DNA of 64,000 nucleotides, taken from positions 40,764-104,763 of the forward strand of contig CAZXYS010000013.1 in assembly GCA_964645005.1 (NCBI GenBank), in the 5' to 3' direction. Numbering within the stretch: the stretch's first letter is position 1; every line of letters starts with the position of its first letter. Source of the DNA: CAZXYS01 sp964645005 (GTDB lineage Bacteria; Bacteroidota; Ignavibacteria; Kapaibacteriales; UBA2268). A model generated the notes under the pieces. That model made no database searches, was not told the DNA's origin, and worked only from the letters and a program-made list of their open reading frames with translations. Positions 32,729 through 41,798 of the stretch are shown one piece after another. Both the position numbers and the translations under genes were made by a program.

Positions 32729-33140
32729 TGTATACCAGATCAGTACGTGATACAAATTTTGTTCTTATTGGTAATTTATGAGAAGCTAATCTCATAGCTT
32801 CCTGTGCTCTTGCTTTAGAAACACCATCAACTTCAAATATAATCCTGCCCGGTCTTACAACTGCTACCCAGCCTTCGGGGGTACCCTTACCACTTCCCTG
32901 GCGGGTTTCGGCAGGTTTCTTAGTGAACGGCTTGTCAGGGAATACCCTGATCCAAACTTTACCGTCACGTTTCAGATAGCGGTTTATAGCAATTCTAGCT
33001 GCTTCTATCTGACGATTGGTCATCCAACACGGCTCTAACGCTTTTAATCCGTAAGAACCGAAATCCACACGCGACCCGCGGTTGGCTTTCCCTTTCATCC
33101 TGCCGCGTTGTGTCTTTCTCCACTTTGTCCTTTTTGGCAT
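32715..33140 (-). CDS. rplP: 50S ribosomal protein L16
   Basis: 141 residues from ATG 33140; another ATG two codons upstream (33146) is less like the family, which starts MPKRTKWRK. L16 organises the A-site tRNA binding region. Marks are RTKWRKTQRGRMKGKANRGS, PCWMTNRQIEAARIAINRYL, DKPFTKKPAETRQGSGKGTP and ALRLASHKLPIRTKFV-like end (AMRLASHKLPIRTKFVSR). It follows rpsC by about 40 bp and overlaps rpmC. Confidence 0.95.
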   Translation of the reverse strand: MPKRTKWRKTQRGRMKGKANRGSRVDFGSYGLKALEPCWMTNRQIEAARIAINRYLKRDGKVWIRVFPDKPFTKKPAETRQGSGKGTPEGWVAVVRPGRIIFEVDGVSKARAQEAMRLASHKLPIRTKFVSRTDLVYNEAT

Positions 33141-33179
33141 TAACATGATAATGTTCCGTAATTTAATTCAAAAAATCTG

Positions 33180-33827
33180 TCAAGCAGTCGTCACAGCACC
33201 GGTTTCAAGGATCTCACCTTTACAGATCCAAACTTTCACTCCGATAGTTCCGTAAATTGTGTAAGCTGTTTTCAAGCCGTAATCAATGTCAGCACGCAGC
33301 GTATGAAGAGGAATTCTCCCCTCCTTATATTGTTCCGTGCGAGCCATTTCAGCGCCGCCAAGTCTGCCGGAACACATCACTCTGATTCCTTCTGCTCCCA
33401 TTCTCATAGCTGCTGAAACAGCCTGCTTCATTGCGCGGCGGAAAGAGATTCTTCCCTCAAGCTGTTGGGCGATGTTATCCGCCACTAACAGAGCATCCAG
33501 TTCCGGTCTTTTTACTTCGCTGATAAGTATTTTCACAGCTTTTCCTGTTACCTTCTTCAACTCTTCTTCCAACTGGGTAATGTCTTTTCCTGAACGACCG
33601 ATTATTACGCCGGGTCGTGACGTATTAATGGTTATTCTAAGCTGTTTAGCCGTTCTTTCTACTACTATTCGGGCTATTCCGGCCTTTTTCTTTCTGTTCC
33701 TAATATAATTGCGTACCTTAAGATCTTCGGCTATTTTTTCCTTTATATTATGCTCGTCGAACCAGTTAGCATCCCAGTTTCTGATTATTCCTAATCTAAG
33801 CCCTATCGGATTTGATTTCTGACCCAA
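33180..33827 (-). CDS. rpsC: 30S ribosomal protein S3
   Basis: 215 residues. S3 lines the mRNA entry channel and has helicase-like activity with S4 and S5. The KH domain is at ITINTSRPGVIIGRSGKDIT, and the C-terminal domain has ISFRRAMKQAVSAAMRMGAE and GVKVWICKGEIL. MGQKSNPIGLRLGIIRNWDA is the usual start. It follows rplV by 14 bp. Confidence 0.97.
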   Translation of the reverse strand: MGQKSNPIGLRLGIIRNWDANWFDEHNIKEKIAEDLKVRNYIRNRKKKAGIARIVVERTAKQLRITINTSRPGVIIGRSGKDITQLEEELKKVTGKAVKILISEVKRPELDALLVADNIAQQLEGRISFRRAMKQAVSAAMRMGAEGIRVMCSGRLGGAEMARTEQYKEGRIPLHTLRADIDYGLKTAYTIYGTIGVKVWICKGEILETGAVTTA

Positions 33828-33841
33828 TGTTTACTCCTTGA

Positions 33842-34198
33842 TTAATCTTCGTATGTTGATACAATAATTGATAAATGATTTGTTCGCTTACGTATTCTGT
33901 AAGCCCTGCCCATCGGTGCAGGTTGAATTCGTTTGATTGTCGGTCCCTGATCAACCCAGACCTTTTTAACAAATATATCTTCCGGGTCCGGCGTATATTC
34001 ATCATCGACATTAGCGAGATTGGCTATTGCCGAACGAAGTACCATCTCAGCGTCCCGGGCTGCCGATTTAGGCGTAAACCTTAAAATATTCAAGGCTTCA
34101 TCGGCGCCTTTCCCGCGGATTAGGTCGATAACCAGACGCATTTTCCGCGGTGAAGTTCTTATATATTTTTTTAATGCCTTTGCTTCCATCTTTGACAA
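33842..34198 (-). CDS. rplV: 50S ribosomal protein L22
   Basis: 118 residues. L22 lines the peptide exit tunnel with its long beta hairpin (VWVDQGPTIKRIQPAPMGRA, then YRIRKRTNHLSIIV). The N-terminal RTSPRKMRLVIDLIRGKGAD is also typical. It follows rpsS by 11 bp. Confidence 0.97.
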   Translation of the reverse strand: MSKMEAKALKKYIRTSPRKMRLVIDLIRGKGADEALNILRFTPKSAARDAEMVLRSAIANLANVDDEYTPDPEDIFVKKVWVDQGPTIKRIQPAPMGRAYRIRKRTNHLSIIVSTYED

Positions 34199-34209
34199 CT
34201 CCGAATAAT

Positions 34210-34491
34210 TTATTTCTTACGTGCTTCTTTTCTATGTCCTGCATGTCCTCTATAGATCCGGGTCGGTGCAAATTCTCCCAGCTTGTGTCCGACAAGATTT
34301 TCCGTTATGTAAACCGGTATAAAGTTCTTGCCGTTATGCACAGCTATTGTGTGCCCGACAAAGTCCGGTGTTACCGTCGAAGCTCTGGACCAGGTTTTGA
34401 TCACTGTTTTCTTGTTCGACTCGTTTAACTTGTCGACTTTCTTCCGTAATTTATGGTGTACAAAAAATCCTTTTTTTAATGAACGAGCCAT
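34210..34491 (-). CDS. rpsS: 30S ribosomal protein S19
   Basis: 93 residues. S19 forms a complex with S13 in the 30S head. MARSLKKGFFVHHKLRKKVD, WSRASTVTPDFVGHTIAVHN, FIPVYITENLVGHKLGEFAP and RIYRGHAGHRKE are the family signature. It follows rplB by 15 bp. Confidence 0.98.
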   Translation of the reverse strand: MARSLKKGFFVHHKLRKKVDKLNESNKKTVIKTWSRASTVTPDFVGHTIAVHNGKNFIPVYITENLVGHKLGEFAPTRIYRGHAGHRKEARKK

Positions 34492-34506
34492 ATTGATTTC
34501 CCAGAA

Positions 34507-35349
34507 TTATTTAGATTTCTTTCTTGATCTGATAATATATTTATTAGTTGATTTACGCTTTTTACGAGTCTTGAGACCTTTAGTATATTTGCCCCATGGT
34601 GTGGAAGGATGCTGACGACCGCCGCCGGACTTGGATGTGCCTTCGCCGCCGCCCATCGGGTGATCTACCGGGTTCATGGACATACCGCGGGTTTGCGGTT
34701 TCACTCCGCGCCAGCGATTTCTACCTGCTTTGCCCAGCAGCACATTCTCATGTTCGGTATTACTGACGGTGCCCAGTGTCGCATAACAATTTGAAGGTAT
34801 CATTCTTACTTCGCCCGAGGGCATTTTCAACTGAGCATATTTGTCGTCCATACCAACCAGTTGAGCATTCGTACCTGCGCTCCGGGCTAATTGTCCCCCC
34901 TTGCCCGGTTTTAATTCTATATTATGAACTATTAAACCCACAGGAATATTCTTTAAAGGAAGAGCATTACCCTCTTTGAATTCCGCATCCGGTCCGGACA
35001 TTATCTCGGTACCGACTTTCAGTTTGTCAGGTGCAAGTATATACCTGTACTCCCCGTCTTCATATTTTATCAGAGCTATCCTTGCTGTTCTGTTAGGATC
35101 GTATTCAATAGTCTCAACGGCAGCCTTCATGCCGATTTTATTTCTCTTGAAGTCGATCTTTCTGTAACGTCTTTTATGCCCTCCGCCGCGATGTCGTGAA
35201 GTGATCCTGCCGGTATTATTCCGCCCGCCGGATTTTTTCATCGACTCCAGCAACGGTTTATACGGCTTATCTGTAGTGATCTCCTCAAAAGTGCTCACTG
35301 AGTAATGCCGGGTCCCCGGTGTTATTGGTTTTAGATTTCTTAATGCCAT
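34507..35349 (-). CDS. rplB: 50S ribosomal protein L2
   Basis: 280 residues. L2 is needed for subunit association and supports the peptidyl-transferase centre. Marks are GGRNNTGRITSRHRGGGHKR, RYRKIDFKRNK, PVGLIVHNIELKPGKGGQLA, RSAGTNAQLV, and the conserved NPVDHPMGGGEG containing the His near the active site. Length is normal. It follows rplW by about 50 bp. Confidence 0.98.
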   Translation of the reverse strand: MALRNLKPITPGTRHYSVSTFEEITTDKPYKPLLESMKKSGGRNNTGRITSRHRGGGHKRRYRKIDFKRNKIGMKAAVETIEYDPNRTARIALIKYEDGEYRYILAPDKLKVGTEIMSGPDAEFKEGNALPLKNIPVGLIVHNIELKPGKGGQLARSAGTNAQLVGMDDKYAQLKMPSGEVRMIPSNCYATLGTVSNTEHENVLLGKAGRNRWRGVKPQTRGMSMNPVDHPMGGGEGTSKSGGGRQHPSTPWGKYTKGLKTRKKRKSTNKYIIRSRKKSK

Positions 35350-35401
35350 TTTGTCATCTAACTATCTTGTTTTAAATAAATTTCGTGTTAAAAAATTCGT
35401 A

Positions 35402-35701
35402 TTACGGATTACCGCCCTGTGAAACAAGATCTATTGTCTGCCCTTCTTTCAAAGTTACGTATGCCTTTTTCTTAAGAGGTGTTTTACCTCTCATCATACC
35501 ATTTCTGGTCATCCTGGTTTTAATTTTTCCCTTAATCCGGGCTGTGCGAACACTAACTACGTCAACTTCGAACATATCTTTAATAGCTCTTTTTATTTCC
35601 ACTTTATTGGCTTCCGGGTGAACTTCAAACACATACTGGTTTTGTTCCTGAAGTTTCATCGCCTTTTCCGTTATCAGTGGCTGTTTAATTATATTTTTCA
35701 T
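35402..35701 (-). CDS. rplW: 50S ribosomal protein L23
   Basis: 99 residues. L23 sits at the tunnel exit and docks trigger factor and SRP. IIKQPLITEKAMKLQEQNQY, FEVHPEANKVEIKRAIKDMF and GMMRGKTPLKKKAYVTLKEG are typical. It follows rplD by 14 bp. Confidence 0.97.
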   Translation of the reverse strand: MKNIIKQPLITEKAMKLQEQNQYVFEVHPEANKVEIKRAIKDMFEVDVVSVRTARIKGKIKTRMTRNGMMRGKTPLKKKAYVTLKEGQTIDLVSQGGNP

Positions 35702-35715
35702 CTCACAAGCCCGTT

Positions 35716-36342
35716 TTATTTGTTAAAATTCTCTACAATAGTATCGACTGCGCCTTTGAAAAGTACTATCTTTTTATGATTTAAAATATCGTATACCGAA
35801 ATCTTGTCTGCCGGTTGAATTGAAATTCCAGGTATATTCCGAGCAGACATATAAACATTCTTGTCAGCTTGCGGAAGCAATACGAGAGTTTTTTCATTCT
35901 GAAGCTCCAGATTTTCGAGAACCTCCGCCATTTGTTTTGTCTTAATCTCATCAAATGTAAAATCCTCAACAATCATAAGATTCTGTTCGGAAGTCCTTAG
36001 CGAAAAAGCCGATTTTTTTGCGAGTTTTTTCACTCTTTTCGGCAGCTTTGATTCATATATATAGGGCTGTGGTCCAAATATGGTACCGCCGCCTTTCCAC
36101 AATGGGGATCTGATAGTACCCGCTCTTGCAGTGCCGCGTCCTTTTTGGCGCCACGGCTTTCTTCCGCCTCCACGCACTTCACGGCGTGCTTTGGTTTTTC
36201 TCGTACCTTGCCTGCGATTGGTCAAATGCGCGACCACAGCGCGATGCATTGCGTTTTCGTTTGGCTCAATGCCGAAAACACTTTCCTCCAGATCTATCTG
36301 ACCCGCAGTCTCTCCACTTTTTGTATAAACATCTACCTGCAT
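35716..36342 (-). CDS. rplD: 50S ribosomal protein L4
   Basis: 208 residues. L4 contributes to the tunnel constriction and, in some bacteria, represses the S10 operon. The extended loop is visible (RQGTRKTKARREVRGGGRKP, then WRQKGRGTARAGTIRSPLWK, then GGGTIFGPQP), and the globular part includes ALSDKAKE-like KLPKRVKKLAKKSAFS. It follows rplC by 8 bp. Confidence 0.97.
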   Translation of the reverse strand: MQVDVYTKSGETAGQIDLEESVFGIEPNENAMHRAVVAHLTNRRQGTRKTKARREVRGGGRKPWRQKGRGTARAGTIRSPLWKGGGTIFGPQPYIYESKLPKRVKKLAKKSAFSLRTSEQNLMIVEDFTFDEIKTKQMAEVLENLELQNEKTLVLLPQADKNVYMSARNIPGISIQPADKISVYDILNHKKIVLFKGAVDTIVENFNK

Positions 36343-36350
36343 TTTACCTG

Positions 36351-36971
36351 CTACTTATATATTTCTAATACGGAATTTTTATGCCCCGGGATACTACCTT
36401 TGAGCAAAATTATATTTTGATCGGGCAAAATATCAATAACTTCGATATTTCTTATGCTGACTTTATCACCGCCCATTCTTCCGGGCATCTTTACGCCTTT
36501 GAAAACTTTCGATGGATCTGATGACTGACCTATCGAACCGCCATGTCTCTGTCTATCGGACTGTCCGTGAGTCATCATGCCGACTCCGTGGAATCCATGC
36601 CTTTTAACTACTCCCTGAAATCCTTTACCTTTGGATTTTCCTGATATTTTTACCTTATCGCCTTTTCGAAATTGTTCGACAGTCAGTTCCTGACCGATTT
36701 CAAAGTCCTGTTTGAAATCCCTGAATTCCTTCAGATATTTCTTGGGTTTTACGCCCACCTTCTCAAAGTGACCTTTTAACGGACGATTAACTTTATTTGC
36801 TTTGGTTTCTCCAAAACCAAGCTGTACCGAGGAATATCCGTCGTTATCGACTGTTTTCACCTGAATGACCCGGCAGGGTCCGGCTTCAACAACCGTACAT
36901 GGCAGCTGCCTGCCGTCATCGGAGAAAATCGTAGTCATCCCTATTTTTTTGCCTAATATTGCGCCGGTCAT
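36351..36971 (-). CDS. rplC: 50S ribosomal protein L3
   Basis: 206 residues. L3 starts large-subunit assembly and reaches the peptidyl-transferase centre. Marks are ILGKKIGMTTIFSDDGRQLP, CTVVEAGPCRVIQVKT, KGKGFQGVVKRHGFHGVGMM, THGQSDRQRHGGSIGQSSDP and MPGRMGGDKVSIRNIEV. It follows rpsJ by 12 bp. Confidence 0.98.
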   Translation of the reverse strand: MTGAILGKKIGMTTIFSDDGRQLPCTVVEAGPCRVIQVKTVDNDGYSSVQLGFGETKANKVNRPLKGHFEKVGVKPKKYLKEFRDFKQDFEIGQELTVEQFRKGDKVKISGKSKGKGFQGVVKRHGFHGVGMMTHGQSDRQRHGGSIGQSSDPSKVFKGVKMPGRMGGDKVSIRNIEVIDILPDQNIILLKGSIPGHKNSVLEIYK

Positions 36972-36983
36972 TTCTTAACTCCT

Positions 36984-37292
36984 TTATCCTTTAACTTCCA
37001 CATCGACACCTGCCGGCAGTTCAAGCCTCATAAGGGCATCGATTGTTTTCTGAGTACTGCTGAAAATATCGATCAATCTTTTGTGAATTCTCGCTTCAAA
37101 CTGTTCGCGTGACTTTTTGTCGACATGAGGCGACCTGTTAACTGTATAAACCGTTCTCTTTGTCGGCAATGGTATAGGTCCTGAAATTACAGCGCCGGTT
37201 TGCTTAACTGTACGAACTATACGTTCCGACGACTTATCAATTAGATTATGATCGTACGATTTCAGCTTTATTCTTATTCTTTGTGTTGCCAC
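36984..37292 (-). CDS. rpsJ: 30S ribosomal protein S10
   Basis: 102 residues. S10 joins the 30S head and, as NusE, works with NusB and NusG in transcription-translation coupling. IRIKLKSYDHNLIDKSSERI, TGAVISGPIPLPTKRTVYTV and SPHVDKKSREQFEARIHKRL are characteristic. It is the first gene after the terminator that follows tuf, so it likely opens the S10 operon, perhaps with its own promoter in the short gap. Confidence 0.98.
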   Translation of the reverse strand: MATQRIRIKLKSYDHNLIDKSSERIVRTVKQTGAVISGPIPLPTKRTVYTVNRSPHVDKKSREQFEARIHKRLIDIFSSTQKTIDALMRLELPAGVDVEVKG

Positions 37293-37317
37293 GTGTCTTA
37301 CCTCAAGCTATTCTACC

Positions 37318-37351
37318 AAAAAAATACTCCGGGAAGGATTTCATCCCGGAG
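37318..37351 (-). terminator. Intrinsic terminator between tuf and rpsJ
   Basis: On the minus strand CTCCGGGA and TCCCGGAG form a perfect 8-bp stem around a 9-nt loop (37327-37351), followed after TA by seven Ts (37318-37324). It should end the str transcript after tuf, at least partly. Confidence 0.8.
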
Positions 37352-37363
37352 AATTTATTATTT

Positions 37364-38575
37364 TTATTCGATGATATTTGTTACAACACCAGCGCCCACT
37401 GTTCGACCTCCTTCGCGAATAGCGAACCTGAGACCTTCTTCCATAGCTACCGGGGTGATAAGCTCAATTGAAAGCTCATCCAAATTATCGCCCGGCATGA
37501 CCATTTCAACACCGGAGGGAAGTTCCAGTGAACCGGTAACGTCTGTTGTACGGAAGTAGAACTGAGGTCTGTAACCGCTAAAGAATGGTGTATGGCGTCC
37601 GCCTTCTTCTTTCTTCAGCACATAGACCTGGGCGTTGAATTTATGGTGAGGCGTAATCGAACCCGGTTTGGCGATAACCATGCCGCGCTCGAGTTCTTTC
37701 TTGTCAATTCCGCGAAGCAGCAGTCCGACGTTGTCGCCTGCCTGACCTTCGTCAAGAAGTTTGCGGAACATTTCTACGCCTGTACAGGTTGTTTTCTTCT
37801 TCAGACCGAATCCGACGATCTCGACTTCGTCGCTGACATGAACGATGCCGCGTTCGATTCTTCCGGTGCCTACAGTTCCGCGCCCGGTGATTGAGAATAC
37901 GTCTTCTACCGGCATCAGGAACGGCTTATCAACATCGCGGGCAGGTGTCGGGATGTAATCGTCAATTGCCTGAATAAGCTCGTAAACAGGCTGCAAGCGT
38001 TCGTCATCGGTTCCGACACTTTCGTCGGTTCCGGCTTCAAGCCCCTGAAGAGCTGAGCCCTTAACAATCGGAATTTCGTCGCCCGGGAACTTATATGCTG
38101 TCAAAAGTTCACGAAGCTCCATCTCGATCAATTCGATAAGCTCGGGATCCGCGATATCAATTTTATTTAGGAATACTACTATTCTGGGTACATCAACCTG
38201 GTAGGCGAGAAGAATATGTTCTCTTGTTTGAGGCATTGGTCCGTCGTCTGCTGCGCATACGAGGATCGCGCCGTCCATTTGGGCTGCGCCAGTAATCATG
38301 TTTTTGATATAGTCAGCGTGACCCGGACAGTCAACGTGGGCATAGTGCCTTGCTTCTGTCTCGTATTCAACGTGTGCTGTTGCGATTGTTATACCTCTTG
38401 CTTTTTCTTCAGGAGCGTTGTCGATTGAGTCGAACGAACGTACTGAAGAGCCCCATCCTTTTTTATGGATAGCCATAGTCATCGCTGCAGTCAACGTCGT
38501 TTTACCGTGGTCGACGTGACCAATTGTTCCCACATTTACGTGTGGTTTCGAGCGGTCAAATTTTTCCTTTGCCAT
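37364..38575 (-). CDS. tuf: Elongation factor Tu
   Basis: 403 residues. EF-Tu carries aminoacyl-tRNA to the A site. The G domain has GHVDHGKT (19-26), the switch I region ARGITI, DCPGHAD and NKID; domains 2 and 3 follow with GRGTVGTGRIERG and the C-terminal GGRTVGAGVVTNI. A small insertion around the ETDESV-like stretch (LEAGTDESVGTDDERL) adds a few residues. This is the only tuf in the window; there is no second copy in the tRNA-secE cluster. It lies 140 bp after fusA. Confidence 0.98.
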   Translation of the reverse strand: MAKEKFDRSKPHVNVGTIGHVDHGKTTLTAAMTMAIHKKGWGSSVRSFDSIDNAPEEKARGITIATAHVEYETEARHYAHVDCPGHADYIKNMITGAAQMDGAILVCAADDGPMPQTREHILLAYQVDVPRIVVFLNKIDIADPELIELIEMELRELLTAYKFPGDEIPIVKGSALQGLEAGTDESVGTDDERLQPVYELIQAIDDYIPTPARDVDKPFLMPVEDVFSITGRGTVGTGRIERGIVHVSDEVEIVGFGLKKKTTCTGVEMFRKLLDEGQAGDNVGLLLRGIDKKELERGMVIAKPGSITPHHKFNAQVYVLKKEEGGRHTPFFSGYRPQFYFRTTDVTGSLELPSGVEMVMPGDNLDELSIELITPVAMEEGLRFAIREGGRTVGAGVVTNIIE

Positions 38576-38714
38576 TGTAAGATGCTCCTATTTTTTCTAA
38601 TGCTACTTATTTATTTTATACTACTTAAATTATTAATAAACTAATTAAATGATGTTTTTAACATTTTTTACTGACACGCCCAGACAAGTTTGCCACGAAT
38701 ATCGAATTTTTTTA

Positions 38715-40772
38715 TTAATAGCCTGGATTTTGATTCGCCGCTGTCTCGTAATGAGAGAAGAACATTGAGTATACGGCTCTTCCCTGACTTAGCGAACGAA
38801 GACGCGTTACGTAGCCGAACATTTCCGCAAGCGGTGCGGAACCTTTTACAACCTGCATCATTCCTCTTTGCTCTATCCCTTCTACCCTGCCTCTTCTGTG
38901 ATTCAGATCAGCTATTATATCGCCCACATATTCTTCCGGTGATACGATCTCTAGATAGAAAACTGGTTCGAGCAATACCGGTCTTGCTTCTCTGCAAGCG
39001 TCTTTAGCGGCTATCGATGCAGCTGCTTTATATCCCAGTTCGGTGCCGTATTCTTCGTTGTAAGGCGCATCGAGCAGAGTGACCACAACGCCGATCATGG
39101 TATATCCTTTCGGACCGACTTGAAGAGCGTCTCTGGCGCCCTTCTCGATATGAGGTAAATAGTAATCCGGCAGTTCTTCATTATTAATTTGATTATTAAC
39201 TTGTATACCTGAACCCCGTTCACCGGGTTTTACTCTCACTTTTACAAGCCCAAACTGATTTTTACCGGCAGCCTGTTTTTCGAATTTTCCTTCTTTTTCA
39301 ATGGTTCCGGTTATCGTTTCGCGGTATGCAACCTGTGGATTACCTACCCTTGTTTCCAGACCGAATTCCCGTTTGATCCGTTCCACAACCACTTCGAGGT
39401 GTAGTTCGCCGACGCCGCTGATAATGATCTGATTACTTTCATCATCCAATCGATAGTGTAATGTCGGATCCTCGTCGGAAATTTTTTGCAGCGTGTCAAG
39501 CAGCTTTTCTTGTTCCGGCATTGTCTTGGCTTCTATCGCCATATTGATTACCGGTTCTGAAAATCTGATCTTCTCATAAAGAATAGTATACTTCGAATCG
39601 CTCAGAGTATCTCCGGTTTTGGTAAATCTCAAACCGGGTATTGCCACAATATTTCCGACAGTTGCTTCCTGGATTTCTTCCCGTCTGTTCGCGTGCATTT
39701 TCAGAATCTTCAGTATCTTCTCTTTCTTGCCGAGGGCAACATTTTCAACCGATTGACCTACTTTTACGCTGCCGGAATAAATCCTTATGAAGGTGACTTT
39801 TCCGACAAACTTATCGGTCATTACTTTGAATGCCAGAGCCGAAAACGGCTCGTCCGCACTTGCATTCCGCTTGATCTTTTTATCAGGTTTCTGCGGATCA
39901 AAGCCGGTGAAAAACTTAACCTCGGGCGGCGATGGCAAATAATCTATCACCGCATCGAGAAGAGGCTGCACGCCGATATATTTCAATGATGAACCGCAGA
40001 GCACAGGGACAATCTCAAGATTCATAGTGCCTTTTCTTAATCCCTGTTTAATTTCCGCTTCGGATAATTCTCCTGTCGAAATATATTTGTCGAGCAGTTC
40101 ATCATCATTCTCTGCGGCTGATTCGATCATTTCGGCTCTGTATTGCTGCGCTTCTTCGAGCAATTCTTCAGGAATTTCCTCTTCTTCGACATTCAAGCCG
40201 AAGGTTTCCTGATCGAAGTACAGAACTTTCATTTTAATAAGATCGATCACAGCCTCGAAAGAATCTTCAGCCCCGACGGGAATCTGAATCGGAACAGGCT
40301 TTGTGTTTAGCCGCTCTTTCATCATGTCGATGACTTTCTTGAAATCAGCGCCGAGTCTGTCCATTTTATTGACGTAGGCAATTCGGGGGACTTCATATTC
40401 ATCCGCCTGATGCCAGACAGCCTCGGATTGAGGTTCGACGCCTCCTACAGCGCAAAAGATAGCGATCATGCCGTCCAAAACTCTGAGAGATCTCTGCACT
40501 TCGGCAGTGAAATCAACATGTCCGGGCGTATCTATCAGATTGATCTGATAATCATGCCAGTGACAGGTGGTAGCGGCAGAGCCAATAGTAATGCCTCTTT
40601 CTTTCTCTTGATCCATGAAGTCCATGAATGCCGTACCTTCATCAACCTGCCCTATCTTGTGCACTCTGCCGGTATAGTAAAGAATACCTTCAGTGGTAGT
40701 CGTTTTACCGGCATCGATATGAGCGGCTATGCCGATGTTTCTTATCTTCGATATTTCTGTTAACCGTGACAT
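38715..40772 (-). CDS. fusA: Elongation factor G, copy next to tuf
   Basis: 685 residues, five domains. GTPase motifs are AHIDAGKTTTTE (17-28), QEKERGITI, DTPGHVDF and NKMD. Domains II-V follow, with RMHANRR-like KMHANRREEIQEATVGNI and the C-terminal GYVTRLRSLSQGRAVYSM. It promotes translocation and/or ribosome recycling. A second EF-G gene lies only 1 kb upstream beyond rpsG and rpsL. In this copy the region after switch I reads FMDFMDQEKERGITI, nearer to spdEFG2-type or classical EF-G than the other copy. Which of the two does translocation cannot be settled by eye. Confidence 0.93.
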   Translation of the reverse strand: MSRLTEISKIRNIGIAAHIDAGKTTTTEGILYYTGRVHKIGQVDEGTAFMDFMDQEKERGITIGSAATTCHWHDYQINLIDTPGHVDFTAEVQRSLRVLDGMIAIFCAVGGVEPQSEAVWHQADEYEVPRIAYVNKMDRLGADFKKVIDMMKERLNTKPVPIQIPVGAEDSFEAVIDLIKMKVLYFDQETFGLNVEEEEIPEELLEEAQQYRAEMIESAAENDDELLDKYISTGELSEAEIKQGLRKGTMNLEIVPVLCGSSLKYIGVQPLLDAVIDYLPSPPEVKFFTGFDPQKPDKKIKRNASADEPFSALAFKVMTDKFVGKVTFIRIYSGSVKVGQSVENVALGKKEKILKILKMHANRREEIQEATVGNIVAIPGLRFTKTGDTLSDSKYTILYEKIRFSEPVINMAIEAKTMPEQEKLLDTLQKISDEDPTLHYRLDDESNQIIISGVGELHLEVVVERIKREFGLETRVGNPQVAYRETITGTIEKEGKFEKQAAGKNQFGLVKVRVKPGERGSGIQVNNQINNEELPDYYLPHIEKGARDALQVGPKGYTMIGVVVTLLDAPYNEEYGTELGYKAAASIAAKDACREARPVLLEPVFYLEIVSPEEYVGDIIADLNHRRGRVEGIEQRGMMQVVKGSAPLAEMFGYVTRLRSLSQGRAVYSMFFSHYETAANQNPGY

Positions 40773-40810
40773 TTTTGTCAGGCCGATCTATTGACAAAGA
40801 ACATAATATC

Positions 40811-41278
40811 TTACCATTTAAAGTGGGCAAAAGCTTTATTGGCTTCCGCCATTCTGTGAGTATCTTCTTTTTTCTTAACTGCGGATCCTTCGCCATTGGC
40901 AGCGGCAATGAATTCCGCCGCCAGCCTTTGAGCCATAGACTTATCTCTTCTCTGCATTGCGTAAGTCTTTAACCATCTTATCGCAAGAGCTGTTCTTCTG
41001 TTTTCACGAACTTCGACAGGCACCTGATAAGTGGCGCCTCCAACTCTACGGGAACGAACTTCGATAACAGGAGCTGCATTGCCAAGAGCTTTCTTGAATA
41101 TATCCATCGGCTCCTGTTTGGTTTTTTCCTCGATAATGTCAAATGAATCATACAGGATCTTTCGGGCTTTGTTCTTCTTGCCCATCATCATGATATTATT
41201 GACAAATTTAGTAATCGTCACATCCTTAAATTTCGGATCCGCTTCTACTATATTTTTTTCAGCTCTGCGTTTTCTCAT
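40811..41278 (-). CDS. rpsG: 30S ribosomal protein S7
   Basis: 155 residues. S7 nucleates assembly of the 30S head and lies near the E site. RKRRAEKNIVEADPKFKDVT, VTKFVNNIM-like ITKFVNNIMMMGKKNKARKI, ALGNAAPVIEVRSRRVGGAT and YQVPVEVRENRRTALAIRWL are typical. It is separated from fusA by about 38 bp. Confidence 0.97.
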   Translation of the reverse strand: MRKRRAEKNIVEADPKFKDVTITKFVNNIMMMGKKNKARKILYDSFDIIEEKTKQEPMDIFKKALGNAAPVIEVRSRRVGGATYQVPVEVRENRRTALAIRWLKTYAMQRRDKSMAQRLAAEFIAAANGEGSAVKKKEDTHRMAEANKAFAHFKW

Positions 41279-41311
41279 TTTTTTTACTTACAAAATTTTT
41301 GACTTCATCAT

Positions 41312-41686
41312 TTATTTTTTAGGTTTCTTAGTTCCGTATTTTGATCTGCCCTGGCTGCGTCCTTCAACGCCCTGTGTGTCCGCCGATCCGCGAATAACGT
41401 GATAGCGAACGCCGGGCAAGTCCTTCACTCTGCCGCCTCTAACATAAACTATTGAGTGTTCCTGCAGGTTGTGCCCTTCTCCCGGAATATATGCAGTAAC
41501 TTCATGACCTGATGTAAGTCTTACACGAGCAACCTTTCTGAGAGCCGAGTTAGGCTTCTTCGGGGTCGTTGTATATACTCTCGTGCAGACACCTCTTCTT
41601 TGAGGACATTCCTTTAATGCAGGCGATTTTTTCTTTTCTTTTATCTGCTTCCTGCCTTTGCGTATTAACTGACTTATCGTAGGCAC
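41312..41686 (-). CDS. rpsL: 30S ribosomal protein S12
   Basis: 124 residues. S12 monitors codon-anticodon pairing and is the site of streptomycin-resistance changes. The motif TTPKKPNSALRKVARVRLTS holds the residue equivalent to Lys42, and DLPGVRYHVIRGSADTQGV holds the Lys88/Asp89 loop in the wild-type-like RGRVKDLPG form. The sequence gives no hint of resistance substitutions. It follows the second EF-G gene by 112 bp. Confidence 0.98.
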   Translation of the reverse strand: MPTISQLIRKGRKQIKEKKKSPALKECPQRRGVCTRVYTTTPKKPNSALRKVARVRLTSGHEVTAYIPGEGHNLQEHSIVYVRGGRVKDLPGVRYHVIRGSADTQGVEGRSQGRSKYGTKKPKK

Positions 41687-41798
41687 TATTACTCTACTTT
41701 ATTAATGTTAAACATATTACTTTTGTAAAATGACAGAGCTAACAAAATTAAAAAACTTTTTTCTTAATGTCAAATCTATTTTCAAAAAAATCATTTTT